Assembly: GCA_041398705.1 (NCBI GenBank)
Contig: JAWKUI010000009.1
Location: forward strand, 62,001 to 126,000
Origin: NORP259 sp041398705
GTDB taxonomy: Bacteria; Planctomycetota; UBA1135; GCA-002686595
Direction: 5' to 3'
DNA: 64,000 bases
Shown here: positions 1 to 8,188 of the stretch, piece by piece
How the letters are laid out: every line of letters starts with the position of its first letter
Numbering within the stretch: position 1 is the stretch's first letter
Translations under genes and position numbers: made by a program
Notes under the pieces: generated by a model
Seen by the model: the letters and a program-made list of their open reading frames with translations, nothing else
Database searches by the model: none
Told to the model about the DNA's origin: nothing

Positions 1-212
1 TCGCCGTTGGCGAGGCGCGAACGGCGCTCCTTGTCGGAGTAGTAGCGGATGTGCCCCCAAACCGGCTGCGCGTCGGGCAGGTCGGTGCGCACGAATTCGA
101 TGCCGTGACCCGCCGGCGCCGGCAGGATGCGGGCCTTGACGGACTCCCCGCTGTGCAGGCCCACGCCCACCAGCTCCACGGCCGTCTTCAGGGTCTGTTG
201 CCGTCGGTTCAT
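1..212 (-). CDS. lpxC: LpxC, UDP-3-O-acyl-GlcNAc deacetylase (N-terminal part, cut by window edge)
   Basis: Only the first 70 codons lie in the window; the gene continues beyond base 1. The protein begins MNRRQQTLK and has the LpxC N-terminal signature GVGLHSGE followed by FVRTDLP. LpxC is the zinc amidase that makes the first committed step of lipid A synthesis in the cytoplasm. Its ATG overlaps the lpxD TGA (ATGA), so the two lipid A genes are translationally coupled, downstream of bamA. The zinc ligands and any C-terminal FabZ fusion, known in some phyla, lie outside the window. The N-terminal match is strong. Confidence 0.9.
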   Translation of the reverse strand, partial: MNRRQQTLKTAVELVGVGLHSGESVKARILPAPAGHGIEFVRTDLPDAQPVWGHIRYYSDKERRSRLANG

Positions 213-1240
213 GAACGTTCTTCCTCCAGCGCGCTCAGGCGGTTCTTGAGCAGGCGCAGCTCTTCGCGCAGGCGCGGCAGGGCGAGCAGGGCCCCGAGGG
301 TCTCGCGTTTCGGCCCGGCCGGGTGGCCGAAGACGTCCTGGCCGGCGGGCACATCGTTGAGCGCCTTGCTGCCCGCCCCCACCCGGGCGCCGTCGCCCAG
401 TTTGAGGTGGCCCGCGACGCCCGCCTGACCCGCCAGGATCACCCAGCGGCCGAGGCGCGTGGAACCCGCGACGCCGGACTGGGCGATCAGCAGGCTGTTC
501 TCGCCCACCACCACGTTGTGGCCGATGTGCACGAGGTTGTCGAGTTTAGTGCCGCGGCCGATGCGGGTGATGCCGAAGCGCGCGCGGTCGATGGTGCAAC
601 CCGCACCGATGTCCACCTCGTCTTCGATCACCACCGTGCCCGTCTGCGGAATGCGCTTCCAACCGCCGGGGGTCGAGTCGTAGCCGAACCCCTCCGAGCC
701 GATCACGCTGCCGGCCTGCACGCGGCACTGGGCGCCGAGTTTGATCCCGGGGTAGAGCACCACCTGGGGGTAGAGCTCGCAGTCGTGGCCGACGGAGACC
801 CCTTCGCCCACCGAAACGTGGCTGACCAGCACGCAGCGCGGACCGATGCGCGCGTGGGGCCCCACGTGGCAGAAGGGACCGATCGAGGCGCTCGGGTCGA
901 TGCGCGCGGTCTCGTGCACGTGGCTCGTCGCGTGCACGCCGACCAGAGGGGCCTGCCACACCGGGGCGAAGTGCTCGACGAGTTTCGTGAACGCCGCGCT
1001 CGGGTCGGCGCAGCGCAGCAGGGTGCGTTCCCCGCGGGGCAATTCGAGATCGGTGCCCACCAGAACGCAGCCCGCCTGGCTCTCCCCGAGCGCGCCCCGG
1101 TAGCGGGGGTCGGCGAGAAAGGCCGCTTCGTCGGGTCCGGCGTCCTCGAGCGAGGCGACACCGCGGATGGACCCGGAATCCGGTCCTTCGATCTGGCCGC
1201 CGCAGAGTGCGGCAACCTGGGCAAGGTTCAGCTTCTTCAT
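209..1240 (-). CDS. lpxD: LpxD, UDP-3-O-(3-hydroxyacyl)glucosamine N-acyltransferase
   Basis: 343 residues, the usual length. LpxD transfers the second acyl chain onto UDP-3-O-acyl-glucosamine in lipid A synthesis. An N-terminal uridine-binding domain (about residues 1-100) is followed by a left-handed beta-helix of hexapeptide repeats (about 105-300), with the catalytic-type HIGHN at 238-242 and a C-terminal helix (LREELRLLKNRLSALEEE). It starts MKKLNLAQVAALCGG like family members. The gene lies 187 bp after bamA, a gap with no gene visible (no Skp/OmpH), and overlaps lpxC by ATGA. Confidence 0.95.
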   Translation of the reverse strand: MKKLNLAQVAALCGGQIEGPDSGSIRGVASLEDAGPDEAAFLADPRYRGALGESQAGCVLVGTDLELPRGERTLLRCADPSAAFTKLVEHFAPVWQAPLVGVHATSHVHETARIDPSASIGPFCHVGPHARIGPRCVLVSHVSVGEGVSVGHDCELYPQVVLYPGIKLGAQCRVQAGSVIGSEGFGYDSTPGGWKRIPQTGTVVIEDEVDIGAGCTIDRARFGITRIGRGTKLDNLVHIGHNVVVGENSLLIAQSGVAGSTRLGRWVILAGQAGVAGHLKLGDGARVGAGSKALNDVPAGQDVFGHPAGPKRETLGALLALPRLREELRLLKNRLSALEEERS

Positions 1241-1427
1241 GGCATCGACATCGACGCGACCCGGGAGTCCTACAGGGCGGCTCGTCCCGGGCGGGATGGG
1301 AAGACGGCCCCTTCGTACCCGAGCCGCCAGCCCAAGTCAATCGGGGCCCGGGAAGCGGGCCCCTGACCGGGACGCAGGGCCCCAGGGCGGGGCTCCAGGC
1401 GGCGGGCACGGGGCCCGGATGGCGGCA

Positions 1428-3953
1428 TCAGCGCAGCGACAGGGTGAACGAGAATACCTGGGACTCGTCCGAGTTGTAGTCGCGCACGGGCCAGCCGAAG
1501 TTGAACGACAAGGGAATCGGCTGCAGCATGCCGATGCCGAAACCCGCGGTCACGCGCAGTTGGTCCGGATCGATCTGCCAAGCTTCGGGATCGAGGATGC
1601 CCCAGTCGGAGAAGAGGATCAGGCGGAACACTTCGGCGCGCTCCGCCGTACCCGCGATCGGCGTGGTGTAGATCGGCACACGATACTCGAAGGTGCCGCC
1701 GACCATCGTCTCGCCGCCGAGCGGATAGTCGCCGTTGTACGGGCCCATGCCGCGGTAGCGGAAGCCCCGCATCCAGGCGCTGCCCCCACCGAAGAACCGC
1801 TCCCCGTAGTGCGCGATCTCGGTATCGCCGTAGGGCGCAGCCACCCCGCCCCGCAGGCCCACGTGCAGGCCCGGACGGGCGCTGATCGATTCGGGCCCGA
1901 ACAGGTAGTAGTAGTCGTAGGTCAGCTCGGTCTTGAGCAGATCGTTGTCCCCGCCGAACGGCCCACCGTACAAGGTCGTATCCCACTTGAGGAACTGTCC
2001 CTTGCGCGGCATCCGGAAGTTGTCGAGGCTGCTGATGCGCAGTTCCACGTCCATGCCGACGAAATCCGAATCCGCCGGCGTGTGCGTCAGGGTCACCGGC
2101 AGGTCCCCGTCGTCATACCCATCGAGCTGCAGGTTCTGGAACTCCGCCCCCACGCGCAGACTCACGTCCCCCTGGCCGAACATGTGCGACAGGAAGACTC
2201 GCGCGCGACCGCGTTGTTCGTCGTGGCTGCGGTACTGCCGGGTCCGCTCGGACAATCCGATGCCGAAGCCGGTACGGTTGAAGTGCGTGCCGAAAGCGTC
2301 CGGGTGGCTGTAATCGATGCTGTACTGGTCGACTTCGCTACCGGGGGACAGGTTGACCGCGAAGGTCTCGCCGTTGCCGTGGAAGGCTTCTTTCGAATAG
2401 ACCTCGCTGAAGGTCGAGAAGAAGCCGCTCGGCAGGTCCGCCGCCTCGAAGTTGCTCATCGAGAGGGACACGAGGCCCACCAGACCGTTGTTGCTGTCGA
2501 TGCCGGCGGTGAAGCGCAGGTCGACGTTGCGGCCCTCTTCGACCTGGAACACCACGTCGACCTCGTCCGGGCTGCCGTCCACCGGCACCAACTGGTAGTA
2601 GGGCAGGGGGTGGCGCGGATCGCTCGGGTCGGAGAAGTATCCGCTGTTCACCAGGCGCCGGCGGGAGGCCTCCAGCTCGCGCTGGGACAAGAGCTTGCCG
2701 GGAAGCACGCTGACTTCGCGGCGCAGCACCCGGTCGCGGGTGTGGCCGTTGCCGCGGAAGGTGATCGCCCGCGCGCGTTTCGGGCTGCCCTCCATGATCC
2801 GGTAGACCACGTCGACGAGATGTCCGTCGGACAAGTAGTGCAGTTCGGGCTCGAGGAAACGGAAACCCGCGCCGCCTTGCGGATCGGCGAAGGTCTCGGC
2901 CGCCAGGTAACCCCGGTCGCCGTAGTACAGGCCGAGCTCCCCCCCATCGCGCTGGATGCGCGCGCGCTCGAGCGGCACACCGGGCTGCAACTTGAGCAGC
3001 GCCTGCAGCTCCTCCTCGGGGAAGGTGAGCGGCACGCTCTCGAGCTCGCCCCCCTGATCGCGTTTCGCCTCGATGCGCACCGAGTTCACGGTGTACAGGG
3101 GCCCCTCGTCGACGAGCACCTTGACCTTGACCCGGTTGCGCTTCTCGTTGAACACGAGGTCCTGGATCTCGACCTTCGCGTCGAGCCAGCCGCGGTCGCG
3201 GTAGACCTGGCGCATGGCCACGAGATCGGCCTCGAGCTCGTCCTGGTCGTAGACCCGGCCGAGCCAGTTGAACAGGCTCTTGCCGCCGGTCTGCACCTTG
3301 GCGAGTTTGCGCAGGCCGCCTTTCCAGAACAGGTGGCCGGTCTCGGGCAGACTTTCGTTGCCCTCGATCTCGAGGCCCAGGCAGCGCACCTTCGGCCCTT
3401 CGCGCACGTTGAAGATCAAGTCGCGCACCACCGAGCCGGGTTGCGGTTCCCCCGCGACCCAACCCACCTCGCAGAACAGGAACCCCTGCTTGGCGTAGCC
3501 CCGCTGGATGCGGTCCGCGATGCGATCCGCCTCGTGGACGTAGACCCGCGTGCGTTCCCCCAGGCCGGCCCACTCGCGCACCTTTTCGACCGAGAACTCC
3601 TCGACCCCGATGAACCGCACGTCGGGGTCCACTTCGAGTTCCTGCAGGGTGATGTCGAGCACCACGCCGCCGTCCCCCTGCAGGATGCGCGGGGGTTCCG
3701 ACACGATGATGCCGAAGTTCTCGAAGGCTTCGCGCACCTGCAGTTCGCGCAGGGGCTGGCCGATCTCGATGCCAAGGGCCGAGAGCACCGCGCGTTCGGA
3801 GTAGTTGCCCAGGCCGTGCAGCTCCACGCCAACCACCAGCGGAATCTCCGGCGCCTGGCGCACCGGGCCGAGCAGCTCCTGGGCCCGCGCCGGCCGCACG
3901 CCGGTCAGCAGGACACACACCAAGAGCAAGGGAAGCAGGCAGAAACGCGTCAT
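1428..3953 (-). CDS. bamA: BamA, outer-membrane protein assembly factor (Omp85)
   Basis: 841 residues. A signal peptide (MTRFCLLPLLL to ARAQ, about 25 residues) is followed by about five POTRA repeats (roughly 30-440) and a C-terminal 16-strand-type barrel with surface-antigen motifs such as FFGGGSAWMRGFRYRGMGP. BamA folds and inserts beta-barrel proteins into the outer membrane. Family members usually end in an aromatic residue; this one ends FSFTLSLR, a slightly unusual last strand. It begins 8 bp after the dnaB stop and shares its transcript, then lpxD and lpxC follow, a classic envelope gene order. Its presence supports a true outer membrane. Confidence 0.95.
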   Translation of the reverse strand: MTRFCLLPLLLVCVLLTGVRPARAQELLGPVRQAPEIPLVVGVELHGLGNYSERAVLSALGIEIGQPLRELQVREAFENFGIIVSEPPRILQGDGGVVLDITLQELEVDPDVRFIGVEEFSVEKVREWAGLGERTRVYVHEADRIADRIQRGYAKQGFLFCEVGWVAGEPQPGSVVRDLIFNVREGPKVRCLGLEIEGNESLPETGHLFWKGGLRKLAKVQTGGKSLFNWLGRVYDQDELEADLVAMRQVYRDRGWLDAKVEIQDLVFNEKRNRVKVKVLVDEGPLYTVNSVRIEAKRDQGGELESVPLTFPEEELQALLKLQPGVPLERARIQRDGGELGLYYGDRGYLAAETFADPQGGAGFRFLEPELHYLSDGHLVDVVYRIMEGSPKRARAITFRGNGHTRDRVLRREVSVLPGKLLSQRELEASRRRLVNSGYFSDPSDPRHPLPYYQLVPVDGSPDEVDVVFQVEEGRNVDLRFTAGIDSNNGLVGLVSLSMSNFEAADLPSGFFSTFSEVYSKEAFHGNGETFAVNLSPGSEVDQYSIDYSHPDAFGTHFNRTGFGIGLSERTRQYRSHDEQRGRARVFLSHMFGQGDVSLRVGAEFQNLQLDGYDDGDLPVTLTHTPADSDFVGMDVELRISSLDNFRMPRKGQFLKWDTTLYGGPFGGDNDLLKTELTYDYYYLFGPESISARPGLHVGLRGGVAAPYGDTEIAHYGERFFGGGSAWMRGFRYRGMGPYNGDYPLGGETMVGGTFEYRVPIYTTPIAGTAERAEVFRLILFSDWGILDPEAWQIDPDQLRVTAGFGIGMLQPIPLSFNFGWPVRDYNSDESQVFSFTLSLR

Positions 3954-3961
3954 GGGCCCGA

Positions 3962-5338
3962 TCAGAACTGGATGGGTTCGGCGATGCTGGGCGCCGGGTT
4001 TTCGAAGCGCAGGATCTCGCTCTGGTAGTGCAGGCTGACCGCGCCGGTCGGACCGTTACGCTGCTTGGCGATGATGATCTCGGCCTTGCCGCGGTTCTCC
4101 TCGGTCGGGTTGTAGTACTCGGCCCGGTAGAGCATGAGCACCACGTCAGCGTCCTGCTCGATGGAGCCTGATTCCCGGAGGTCGGCCATCTGCGGGCGCT
4201 TGTTCTCGCGGTTCTCGACCTGGCGGGAGAGCTGCGAAAGCGCCAGCACGGGCACCTCGAGCTCGCGCGCGAGTTCCTTGAGCGAGCGGGAGATGACCGA
4301 GATCTCCTGCTGGCGGCTTTCGGCTTTGGCCGTCATCAGCTGCAGGTAGTCGATGACGATCATATCGAGGTTCTTGTACATCGACTTCACCCGCCGCGCG
4401 CGGCTGCGCAGGGCCATGATCGAAAGGCCCGGGGTGTCGTCGATGATCAGGCTGGCTTCGGCCAACTCCCCCGCCGCCTGGGACAGGTCCGCAAACGACG
4501 ACGAGTCGATCTTGCCCTTGCGCAGGCGCGACGAATCGACGCGGGCGCGCGAGCACAACATACGTTGACCGATGGAGGCCGCACCCATCTCGAGGCTGAA
4601 GAACAGCACCACCGGGTTGTGCTCGTAGTGGGCCGGCCGGTCGAGGGCCGCGCGCTCCATCAGGTTGAGCACGAAGGCGGTTTTGCCCATCGAGGGACGG
4701 GCGGCGATGATCGTCATCTCGCCCTTGTTGAAACCTCCGAGCATGTCGTCGAGCTCGTAGAAGCCGCTAGGCAAGCCGGTCAGTTCGCCACGATGGCTGG
4801 CCGCGTCCAGGTTGCGGAACACGTCGCGCAGCACATCGCCCATGGGCCGCGCCCCGGCCCGATCGCGCTCGCCGTTGATCCGGAAGATCGCGTTCTCCGA
4901 CTCATCGAGCAGCTGCGTGACCTCTTCCCCGACCGGCGCCGTGCGGTAGGCCTTGTCGATCATGTTCGCCGCGCCGCTGATCAGCTTGCGCAGCATCGAG
5001 GTCTGCCGCACGATGCCCGCGTGGTGCATCAGGTGCGCCGGGCTGGTGCTGCCCCCGGTGAGTTGGGCCAGGTAGGCCGCGCCCCCCACCGCCTGCAGCT
5101 CGCCGCGGGCCTTGAGGTACTCCGACAGGGTCATCAGGTCGATGCCCAGGTTCTCCTCGGCCATCTTGAAGATGGCCTCATAGATCTTGCCGTTGCGCCC
5201 GACGAAGAAGTCCTCGTGGTTGAGCACCGCCAACAGGTCCGGGATACGGTCCGGCGCGAGCAGCAGCGAACCGAGCACCGAACGCTCGGCGTCTTCGTTG
5301 TGCGGCGGGATGCGCCCGGGCGGGGTGATTTCATCCAT
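3962..5338 (-). CDS. dnaB: DnaB, replicative DNA helicase
   Basis: 458 residues from the ATG at 5338, which gives the canonical start MDEITPPGRIPPHNEDAERS; the frame stays open upstream to 5437 but that extension is unlike DnaB. The N-terminal DnaG-binding helical domain (about 10-110) is followed by the RecA-like ATPase domain with Walker A ARPSMGKT at 213-220 and the Walker B-like IDYLQLM. DnaB is the hexameric 5'-3' helicase at the replication fork. No intein is present. Genes rpsF-rpsR-rplI-dnaB are adjacent as in many bacteria. A TATCCT hexamer (5366-5371) lies 27 bp upstream and could be an internal promoter. Confidence 0.96.
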   Translation of the reverse strand: MDEITPPGRIPPHNEDAERSVLGSLLLAPDRIPDLLAVLNHEDFFVGRNGKIYEAIFKMAEENLGIDLMTLSEYLKARGELQAVGGAAYLAQLTGGSTSPAHLMHHAGIVRQTSMLRKLISGAANMIDKAYRTAPVGEEVTQLLDESENAIFRINGERDRAGARPMGDVLRDVFRNLDAASHRGELTGLPSGFYELDDMLGGFNKGEMTIIAARPSMGKTAFVLNLMERAALDRPAHYEHNPVVLFFSLEMGAASIGQRMLCSRARVDSSRLRKGKIDSSSFADLSQAAGELAEASLIIDDTPGLSIMALRSRARRVKSMYKNLDMIVIDYLQLMTAKAESRQQEISVISRSLKELARELEVPVLALSQLSRQVENRENKRPQMADLRESGSIEQDADVVLMLYRAEYYNPTEENRGKAEIIIAKQRNGPTGAVSLHYQSEILRFENPAPSIAEPIQF

Positions 5339-5426
5339 GGGATCGGAGAGCGGAGGCCGGTGCCCAGGATAGCGATTGGCAGGGACCGATCCCAAGGTCC
5401 AGCACGGTCCGTGACGCCGGGAAATG

Positions 5427-5458
5427 CCGCGCGGCACCCGAAACCGGGTGCCGCGCGG
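5427..5458 (-). terminator. GC hairpin between rplI and dnaB
   Basis: A perfect 13-bp inverted repeat (5427-5439 and 5446-5458) encloses a 6-nt loop, about 95 nt downstream of the rplI stop on the minus strand. There is no T-tract, so it may attenuate, or separate the ribosomal-protein transcript from dnaB-bamA-lpxD, rather than act as a full intrinsic terminator. Confidence 0.55.
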
Positions 5459-5554
5459 GAGTTGGCTCGTGCCATGGCTCGGAAATCCAGAAACACCGTG
5501 GTGCTTCGGCTCCGGGCCGGCCAGCCGGGATCGCTTGGGCGGATCGCCCGGGGG

Positions 5555-6013
5555 TCAGGCCTGCGCCTCGACCCGCACGGTGATCTCGGTCTCCTGGTCG
5601 CCCCAGACGTGCACGCGGACCTTGTGGTCGCCAGTGTGCTTGATCGGGTGATCCAGGCGGATCTGACGCTCTTCCAGCGGGGTACCCGCGGCGGTCGCCA
5701 TGCTGGCGACCTGGGCCGCGCTCACCGAGCCGTACAGGTTGCCCTTGTCGTCGGCGCGCTCGCTGGTGGTGACCACCAGCTCGGCGAGCTTCGAAAGGGT
5801 CGATTGCACTTGCTGGGCGTGCTCGGCGCGGGCCGCGGCCGCGCGCTCGGCGCGACGGGCGATCTGACGCTTGTTGTCCTCGGTGGCGGGGATCGCCAGA
5901 CGGAAGGGCAGCAGGTAGTTGCGCGCATAGCCGGAAGCCACGCGCACCACATCACCGGTGTGCCCCAGGTCTTTTACGTCCTCTTTCAGGAGGACTTCCA
6001 CTCGCTTGGCCAT
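5555..6013 (-). CDS. rplI: Ribosomal protein bL9
   Basis: 152 residues from the ATG at 6013, chosen because AGGAGG sits 7 nt upstream and the protein then begins MAKRVEVLLKEDVKDLG, the bL9 signature. The N-terminal domain contains the conserved Y-A-RNYLLP motif (RNYLLPFRLA), then a long connecting helix rich in Ala, Arg and Glu, then the C-terminal rRNA-binding domain. bL9 binds 23S rRNA and restrains frame slippage. It is 17 bp from rpsR in the same operon. Confidence 0.96.
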   Translation of the reverse strand: MAKRVEVLLKEDVKDLGHTGDVVRVASGYARNYLLPFRLAIPATEDNKRQIARRAERAAAARAEHAQQVQSTLSKLAELVVTTSERADDKGNLYGSVSAAQVASMATAAGTPLEERQIRLDHPIKHTGDHKVRVHVWGDQETEITVRVEAQA

Positions 6014-6030
6014 GGTATTTCCTCCTGGGA

Positions 6031-6243
6031 TCACTTGGTGAAGGGCAAGAGCGCCACGTGGCGGGCGTTCTTGATGGCTTTCTTCAGCTGCTTCTGGCAC
6101 TGCGCGCAGAAGCCGGTGCGACGGCGGGAGAGGATCTGGCCCTGGGGGGTCAGGAACTTCTCCAGGTACTCGATGTTCTTGTAGTCGATGATCGGATCGT
6201 CACAGTTCGTGGAACCGATCACAGTGCGTTCTTTCTTGGCCAT
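6031..6243 (-). CDS. rpsR: Ribosomal protein bS18
   Basis: 70 residues starting MAKKERTVIG. It contains the conserved IDYKN, FLTPQGQILSRRRTG and HVALLPF segments. It keeps three cysteines (Cys14, and Cys46 and Cys49 in FCAQCQ), so it resembles the zinc-binding C+ form of bS18; that is inference from spacing. bS18 pairs with bS6 on the 30S platform, and its gene lies 3 bp after rpsF. Confidence 0.96.
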   Translation of the reverse strand: MAKKERTVIGSTNCDDPIIDYKNIEYLEKFLTPQGQILSRRRTGFCAQCQKQLKKAIKNARHVALLPFTK

Positions 6244-6246
6244 GGA

Positions 6247-6711
6247 TCAGTCCTCCTTGCCTTCGTCCGAATCCTCGTCGTCGGAATCCACATCGGAATC
6301 CTCGTCGACTTCCTCTTCCGTCACACCCTCTTCGATCACCGGCTCGTCGTCGGCCGGGGGTTCCGGAACGGTGTAGTCGGTGCCGTCCTCGAGGGCCGCC
6401 TTGGCCGGCTCGTCTTCGGGCATCACTTCGACGGCCTGGACCAGGTAGCGCAGCACCTGCTCGGACAGATCGAAGTCGCGTTTGAAGGCGGGCATGTTCT
6501 CGCCCGGCATTTCAAAGTAGCTGAGGTAGTAGGTCGCGCGCTGGTTGCCCGCGATCGGGTACGCCAGGCGGCGCTCTTCATAGCGGCGCAGGGCCTTCAC
6601 ATTGGCGCCATGCTTCACCAGCGTGTCGCCAACCAGGGCCTTCGCCTTGCGCCAGTCCTCCCGAACCACCTGGTTCGAGACAAGGACCATAGCTTCGTAC
6701 AGTTGCGTCAA
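6247..6711 (-). CDS. rpsF: Ribosomal protein bS6 with acidic tail, TTG start
   Basis: 154 residues from a TTG codon at 6711. TTG is preferred because AAGGAG lies about 8 nt upstream and the protein then begins with the family motif LYEAMVLVSNQ; the next ATG upstream (6741) would place the ribosome-binding site inside the gene. The bS6 fold (RRYEERRLAYPIAGNQRATYY region) covers about residues 1-95. A tail of roughly 50 residues, dominated by Asp and Glu, follows; such tails occur in some bS6 proteins and are modified by glutamylation in E. coli, but this one is long. It is the first of the rpsF-rpsR-rplI trio. Confidence 0.93.
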   Translation of the reverse strand: MTQLYEAMVLVSNQVVREDWRKAKALVGDTLVKHGANVKALRRYEERRLAYPIAGNQRATYYLSYFEMPGENMPAFKRDFDLSEQVLRYLVQAVEVMPEDEPAKAALEDGTDYTVPEPPADDEPVIEEGVTEEEVDEDSDVDSDDEDSDEGKED

Positions 6712-6762
6712 GTTTCCTTCTCCTTTGCGTTCAGGCGGCACTGCGGGACCTTCGGACCATCC

Positions 6763-7394
6763 TCAGGCTTCCCTGTTCCAGCGGCTGTGGAACCGCGTCA
6801 TGCACGCTTCGAAGTTTCTGTGGTCGAGCCAGTCGAGCACCGCCTCGGCCGCTTCGCGGACCGAGATCTCGGCTTCGACACGCTCGGCCGCTGGAAACAT
6901 CTCCAGTACATGGCGCACCGCGTCGGTCCCCGGGCTCCCGATGCCCACCCGCAAGCGGGGAAAAGCATTCGTGCCCAGGTGTTCGATGATAGAGCGCATG
7001 CCGTTGTGGCCTCCGTGCCCCCCATGGGGCCGCAGTCGCAGCCCGCCCAGGGGCAGGTCCAAGTCGTCAAAAACCACCATCAGGCGCGACAGGTCGAAGG
7101 GGGGAGCCCCCTCCTCCACCGGCGCCTGGGCCAGCAGCAGCCGCGCGAGGGGCGCGACCACTTGTCAGAGCGGTTCATGAAGGTCATCGGCTTCACGAGC
7201 CAACCTTTGCCGCCGGGCAGTTCTGCCCAGAGGAAGGACTTCGGCCCGGCATAGCCGGCGAGCTTGGATGCGCTTTGAAAGAGCACCCCGCACTGCTCGG
7301 CAACCTGGTCCAACACGTGGAAACCGAGGTTGTGGCGCGTCCAGTCGTATTCCGGTCCGGGGTTACCCAGCCCGACGATCAACAGGCCCGACAT
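6763..7394 (-). pseudogene. pth: Peptidyl-tRNA hydrolase, broken by a one-base deletion
   Basis: The first 74 codons read MSGLLIVGLGNPGPEYDWT and include the active-site His in RHNLGFHVLD and the TFMN motif. The frame then shifts at about 7163-7167, and the rest of Pth (DDLDLPLGG, GGHNGMRS, FPRLRVGIG) continues in another frame to 6763. Adding one G (TCTGAC to TCTGGAC) restores the standard S-G-Q-V-V-A-P junction and a normal 210-residue enzyme. Pth recycles peptidyl-tRNA and is usually essential, so a sequencing or assembly error is more likely than a true pseudogene. It lies in the conserved prs-rplY-pth-rpsF order. Confidence 0.9.
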
Positions 7395-7449
7395 AAGCAG
7401 CAGCGCAGGGACCTCCCCCGGGACGGGGGAAGGGCGAGCAGTCTACAGG

Positions 7450-7479
7450 CAGGCCGGCCCCTGGCAAGGGGCCGGCCTG
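7450..7479 (-). terminator. Hairpin after rplY
   Basis: A perfect 12-bp GC stem (7450-7461 and 7468-7479) with a 6-nt loop lies between the rplY stop (7514) and the pth start (7394). It has no T-run. It probably trims or attenuates the operon transcript after rplY. Confidence 0.5.
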
Positions 7480-7513
7480 GAAAGTGGCTCGCAGGGGGTC
7501 TCCGGGGGGCGGA

Positions 7514-8098
7514 TCAGGCCTTCTCGGCCCCTTCCTCGCCCTCCGCGGCGGCGCCTTCGTCCCCACGCACGGCCGAAACGACCGCGATCTCGAGGTTCGC
7601 CGGCACGGCCAGCTCGACCCCTTCGGGAAGCTTCAGGTCGCTCGCCTTGATGTGGGAGCCGGCTTCCATGCCGCCCACGTTGACCTCGATCTCGTCCGGG
7701 ATGAGGCTCGGGATGCAGCTCACGGCGATGTGGGTCACGCCGTGGTTGAGCACGCCGTTCGGCTGGCCGAGGAACACGAGTTCGACTTCGGACTCGGTCT
7801 TGACGCCGCGGGTCACCGGCTTGAACTCGACGTGCACGATGCCACTGCCGAGGGCGTCGTACTGCAGTTCGCGGACCACGGCGCTCTGGGTTTTGCCCCC
7901 GACTTCGAGGTCGTAGAGGTGGGCGTGGGCGCGGCGGGAGGCCATGAACTCGTCGAAGCAGATGTGGAAGTTCATCCCTTCGTGGTCCTTGTCGGCCTGC
8001 AGGTTGCAGACGAGACGGCCTTCGGAACGCAGGCTACGGGCATTGCGGCTGCCGACCTTGGTCCGCAGTTCGCCCTTCAAAGTGACACTGGCACTCAT
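7514..8098 (-). CDS. rplY: Ribosomal protein bL25 (CTC family)
   Basis: 194 residues, the long CTC-type form with an N-terminal 5S rRNA-binding domain (about 1-90, starting MSASVTLKGELRTKVGS) and a C-terminal beta domain (about 95-180), ending in a short acidic tail. AGGAG lies 6 nt before the ATG. bL25 binds 5S rRNA in the 50S central protuberance. The prs-rplY-pth order is conserved in many phyla, which supports the call. Confidence 0.93.
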   Translation of the reverse strand: MSASVTLKGELRTKVGSRNARSLRSEGRLVCNLQADKDHEGMNFHICFDEFMASRRAHAHLYDLEVGGKTQSAVVRELQYDALGSGIVHVEFKPVTRGVKTESEVELVFLGQPNGVLNHGVTHIAVSCIPSLIPDEIEVNVGGMEAGSHIKASDLKLPEGVELAVPANLEIAVVSAVRGDEGAAAEGEEGAEKA

Positions 8099-8142
8099 CG
8101 GATCTCCTGGATGGTTCGCCGCCCTTTCGGGCGCACAGGGGG

Positions 8143-8160
8143 GCCGCCCGGGCGGGCGGC
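8143..8160 (-). terminator. Possible hairpin between prs and rplY
   Basis: A 7-bp GC stem (8143-8149 and 8154-8160) lies in the 90-bp gap after the prs stop at 8189. Directly after the stop codon the minus strand has a T6 run (plus-strand A-run near 8169-8175), but it comes before the hairpin, so this is not a classical intrinsic terminator. A second small stem lies at 8120-8133. Confidence 0.3.
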
Positions 8161-8188
8161 GGGGACAGAAAAAACCGGGCCGGGCTCC

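Noticed and set aside
1167..4028. A 953-residue open plus-strand frame antisense to bamA
   Set aside because: It is a GC-driven shadow of bamA with no family features; the minus-strand BamA is unambiguous.
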